Shown here: piece after piece, positions 7,276 through 9,576 of the stretch
Layout of the letters: the number at the start of each line of letters is the position of its first letter
Position numbering within the stretch: the stretch's first letter is position 1
Origin: CAZEFK01 sp964511405
Lineage (GTDB): Bacteria > Pseudomonadota > Alphaproteobacteria > Elsterales > Elsteraceae
Direction: 5' to 3'
DNA length: 9,576 nt
Assembly: GCA_964511405.1 (NCBI GenBank)
Contig: CAZEFK010000249.1
Coordinates: forward strand, 1 to 9,576
Notes under the pieces: generated by a model
Seen by the model: the letters and a program-made list of their open reading frames with translations, nothing else
Told to the model about the DNA's origin: nothing
Databases searched by the model: none
Position numbers and translations under genes: made by a program

Positions 7276-7292
7276 GCACTGATTGCTAGTGC
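7276..7292 (-). other. Hairpin abutting the ATPase start codon
   Basis: GCACT (7276-7280) and AGTGC (7288-7292) form a perfect 5-bp dyad with a 7-base loop. On the mRNA it ends directly at the ATPase ATG, where a ribosome site should be; no Shine-Dalgarno sequence is seen. It may restrict translation or be a small operator; chance is possible. Confidence 0.3.
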
Positions 7293-7432
7293 GGCGCTGC
7301 CTGGCTGACAATCACGAAGTCGGAGCTGTCGAAGCCGGGCCCGATCGGTGCTATTGCGAACAAACCATGAATAAGGTTCAATGCGCGGCGCCAGAGACGC
7401 CTGCCCTGGGAGAACGGCGGTGCCCGGTGACG

Positions 7433-7743
7433 ATGCCGAGCGCGTTCGCCGCGATGTGCGACGGGCTGCAGCCGATCCTGGACAAGCTGTGGCGCTCTTG
7501 CGCGGGGTCGGGATCGCCGGGCGCACCGTGACGCTGAAGGTGAAGTTCGCCGACTTCCGGCAGGTCACCCGCAGTCGCTCGCTGCCCGGGCCGGTGGCGG
7601 CGCGGACGCAGCTCGAATCGGTGACGCTCGACCTGCTGCGATCGTTGCTGCCCGTGCCCAAGGGCGTCCGCCTGCTGGGCGTGACCTTGTCGTCGCTGGG
7701 CGAGGAGGTGCCGGCGACGCCTCAGCTGCAGCTTCCGGTCTAG
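7433..7743 (+). pseudogene. dinB: Frameshifted C-terminal fragment of DNA polymerase IV (dinB)
   Basis: Two plus-strand frames join to give the end of a Y-family polymerase. The first gives CDGLQPILDKLWRSCAG (about 7460-7507), matching the helix before the little-finger domain. The second, from about 7503, gives GIAGRTVTLKVKFADFRQVT, then RSRSLPGPVAARTQLE, LLRSLLPVPKGVRLLGVTLS and a QLQLPV tail with TAG at 7741-7743. The blocks 'GRTVTLKVKFADF' and 'RLLGVTLSSL' are typical of the DinB little finger, which binds DNA. One base appears missing near 7503. The catalytic palm and fingers (about the first 240 residues) are absent, and sequence before about 7450 is not DinB-like. So this cannot be a working polymerase; it is the relic of a dinB gene truncated at its 5' side, next to the ATPase operon. 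Confidence 0.8.
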
Positions 7744-7771
7744 CGGCTGCTCTGTGCCGCAGGCAATTTTT
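7743..7771 (+). terminator. Weak intrinsic terminator after the dinB remnant
   Basis: Short alternative stems, GCGGC (7743-7747) with GCCGC (7756-7760), or TGCC (7755-7758) with GGCA (7762-7765), are followed by a run of five T (7767-7771). T-runs are rare in this GC-rich window, which favours a relic of the dinB terminator, but the stems are short. Confidence 0.4.
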
Positions 7772-8171
7772 CCTAGGCGGTCGCACGCAATTCTGGCAGA
7801 TGGCGCCCGGGACGTGTATGCAGGACCTGATTCGGACGCGGTCTGCGGATTGCTGCGGCAATGCGGTCCGGTGGAGACGGTGCGATTGCGACCCTCGACG
7901 GACTTGACGTTCCGGCGGCGAGCGGCCACGTCTGCGTCTCAGGCGCGACGGCGTGGATCGCGGACGGCAGGGCTGCCGATTCGGCACGCCGGCGCCGAAG
8001 CATGATGATGATCCAAGGATGGGGCCCTGGCCGCACACCTGACCAGTCGCGGGCGGCCGTCGATCCCGCCGCGGCGCCGGGGGCGCAGGACAGGTATGGG
8101 CTTTGGCACGAGCCGACCGGTGGCGGCGCCGGGCGGGCAACGATGCAGCGACAGCAAGGCGGGCGATAGGA
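7744..8171 (+). other. Gene-free 428-bp region upstream of rpoD
   Basis: No recognisable protein or RNA gene is seen. The region should hold the rpoD promoter. A TTGACG at 7904-7909 resembles a -35 box but no good -10 lies at the right distance. The 11-base string GCGGCGCCGGG occurs twice (8071-8081 and 8123-8133). A 102-codon open frame (7861-8169) ends just before rpoD but lacks a ribosome site, recognisable family or the codon bias of the neighbours, so it is not called. The AGGCGGG at 8157-8163 may be the rpoD ribosome site, with a rather long spacer. Confidence 0.5.

Positions 8172-9576
<1,405 letters not shown>

Noticed and set aside
5959..7308. 449-codon open frame antisense to the ATPase
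   Set aside because: No motif, and the opposite strand encodes all ATPase motifs in order.
7360..7381. GAAC...GTTC dyad upstream of the ATPase as a possible LexA box
   Set aside because: Alphaproteobacterial LexA sites are direct GTTC-N7-GTTC repeats; here the half sites are inverted and 14 bases apart.
8103..8119. TTGGCACG resembling a sigma54 -24 element upstream of rpoD
   Set aside because: The matching -12 TTGC element is missing at the required distance.
7861..8169. 102-codon open frame ending just before rpoD
   Set aside because: No ribosome site, no family resemblance, and its third-position GC is visibly lower than in true genes here; probably non-coding leader DNA.

Overview
This is a GC-rich stretch of an alphaproteobacterial chromosome. 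I lean towards Rhodospirillales-like, but only from gene order and protein style; the sequence alone does not fix the genus. The backbone is housekeeping: the carA-carB operon (carbamoyl phosphate synthase, carB running off the left edge), the yqeY-dnaG pair, and the start of rpoD running off the right edge. In alphaproteobacteria yqeY-dnaG-rpoD is the usual form of the 'macromolecular synthesis' locus.

Layout from left to right: carB (N-terminus only) and carA on the minus strand, with two candidate sigma70-type promoters upstream of carA. Next, also on the minus strand, is a lipoprotein with Sel1 repeats. A 390-bp gap follows that holds the frameshifted C-terminal remnant of a SpoIIE/PP2C-type phosphatase gene. 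Then yqeY and dnaG lie on the plus strand, overlapping by one base and preceded by a candidate promoter.

The usual dnaG-rpoD junction is interrupted by about 2.9 kb. A two-gene minus-strand operon sits there, encoding an AAA/ABC-type 'OLD/RecF-like' ATPase and a small DUF4276-like (TOPRIM-like) protein, with a 4-base start/stop overlap. Beyond its start lies a plus-strand C-terminal fragment of DNA polymerase IV (dinB) with a frameshift, followed by 428 bp with no recognisable gene. After that comes rpoD with region 1.1, region 1.2, a long acidic non-conserved region and the start of region 2.

The most interesting part is the ATPase + TOPRIM-like pair. Its composition resembles two-component ATPase/nuclease anti-phage modules (OLD-like, PARIS-like), and it sits inside a core replication/transcription locus next to gene debris. 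Its defence role is inference from architecture. Two decayed gene fragments (phosphatase, dinB) suggest that both flanks of yqeY-dnaG have seen insertion and deletion. Many long open frames antisense to dnaG, rpoD, carA and the ATPase are GC-rich shadows and are not annotated.
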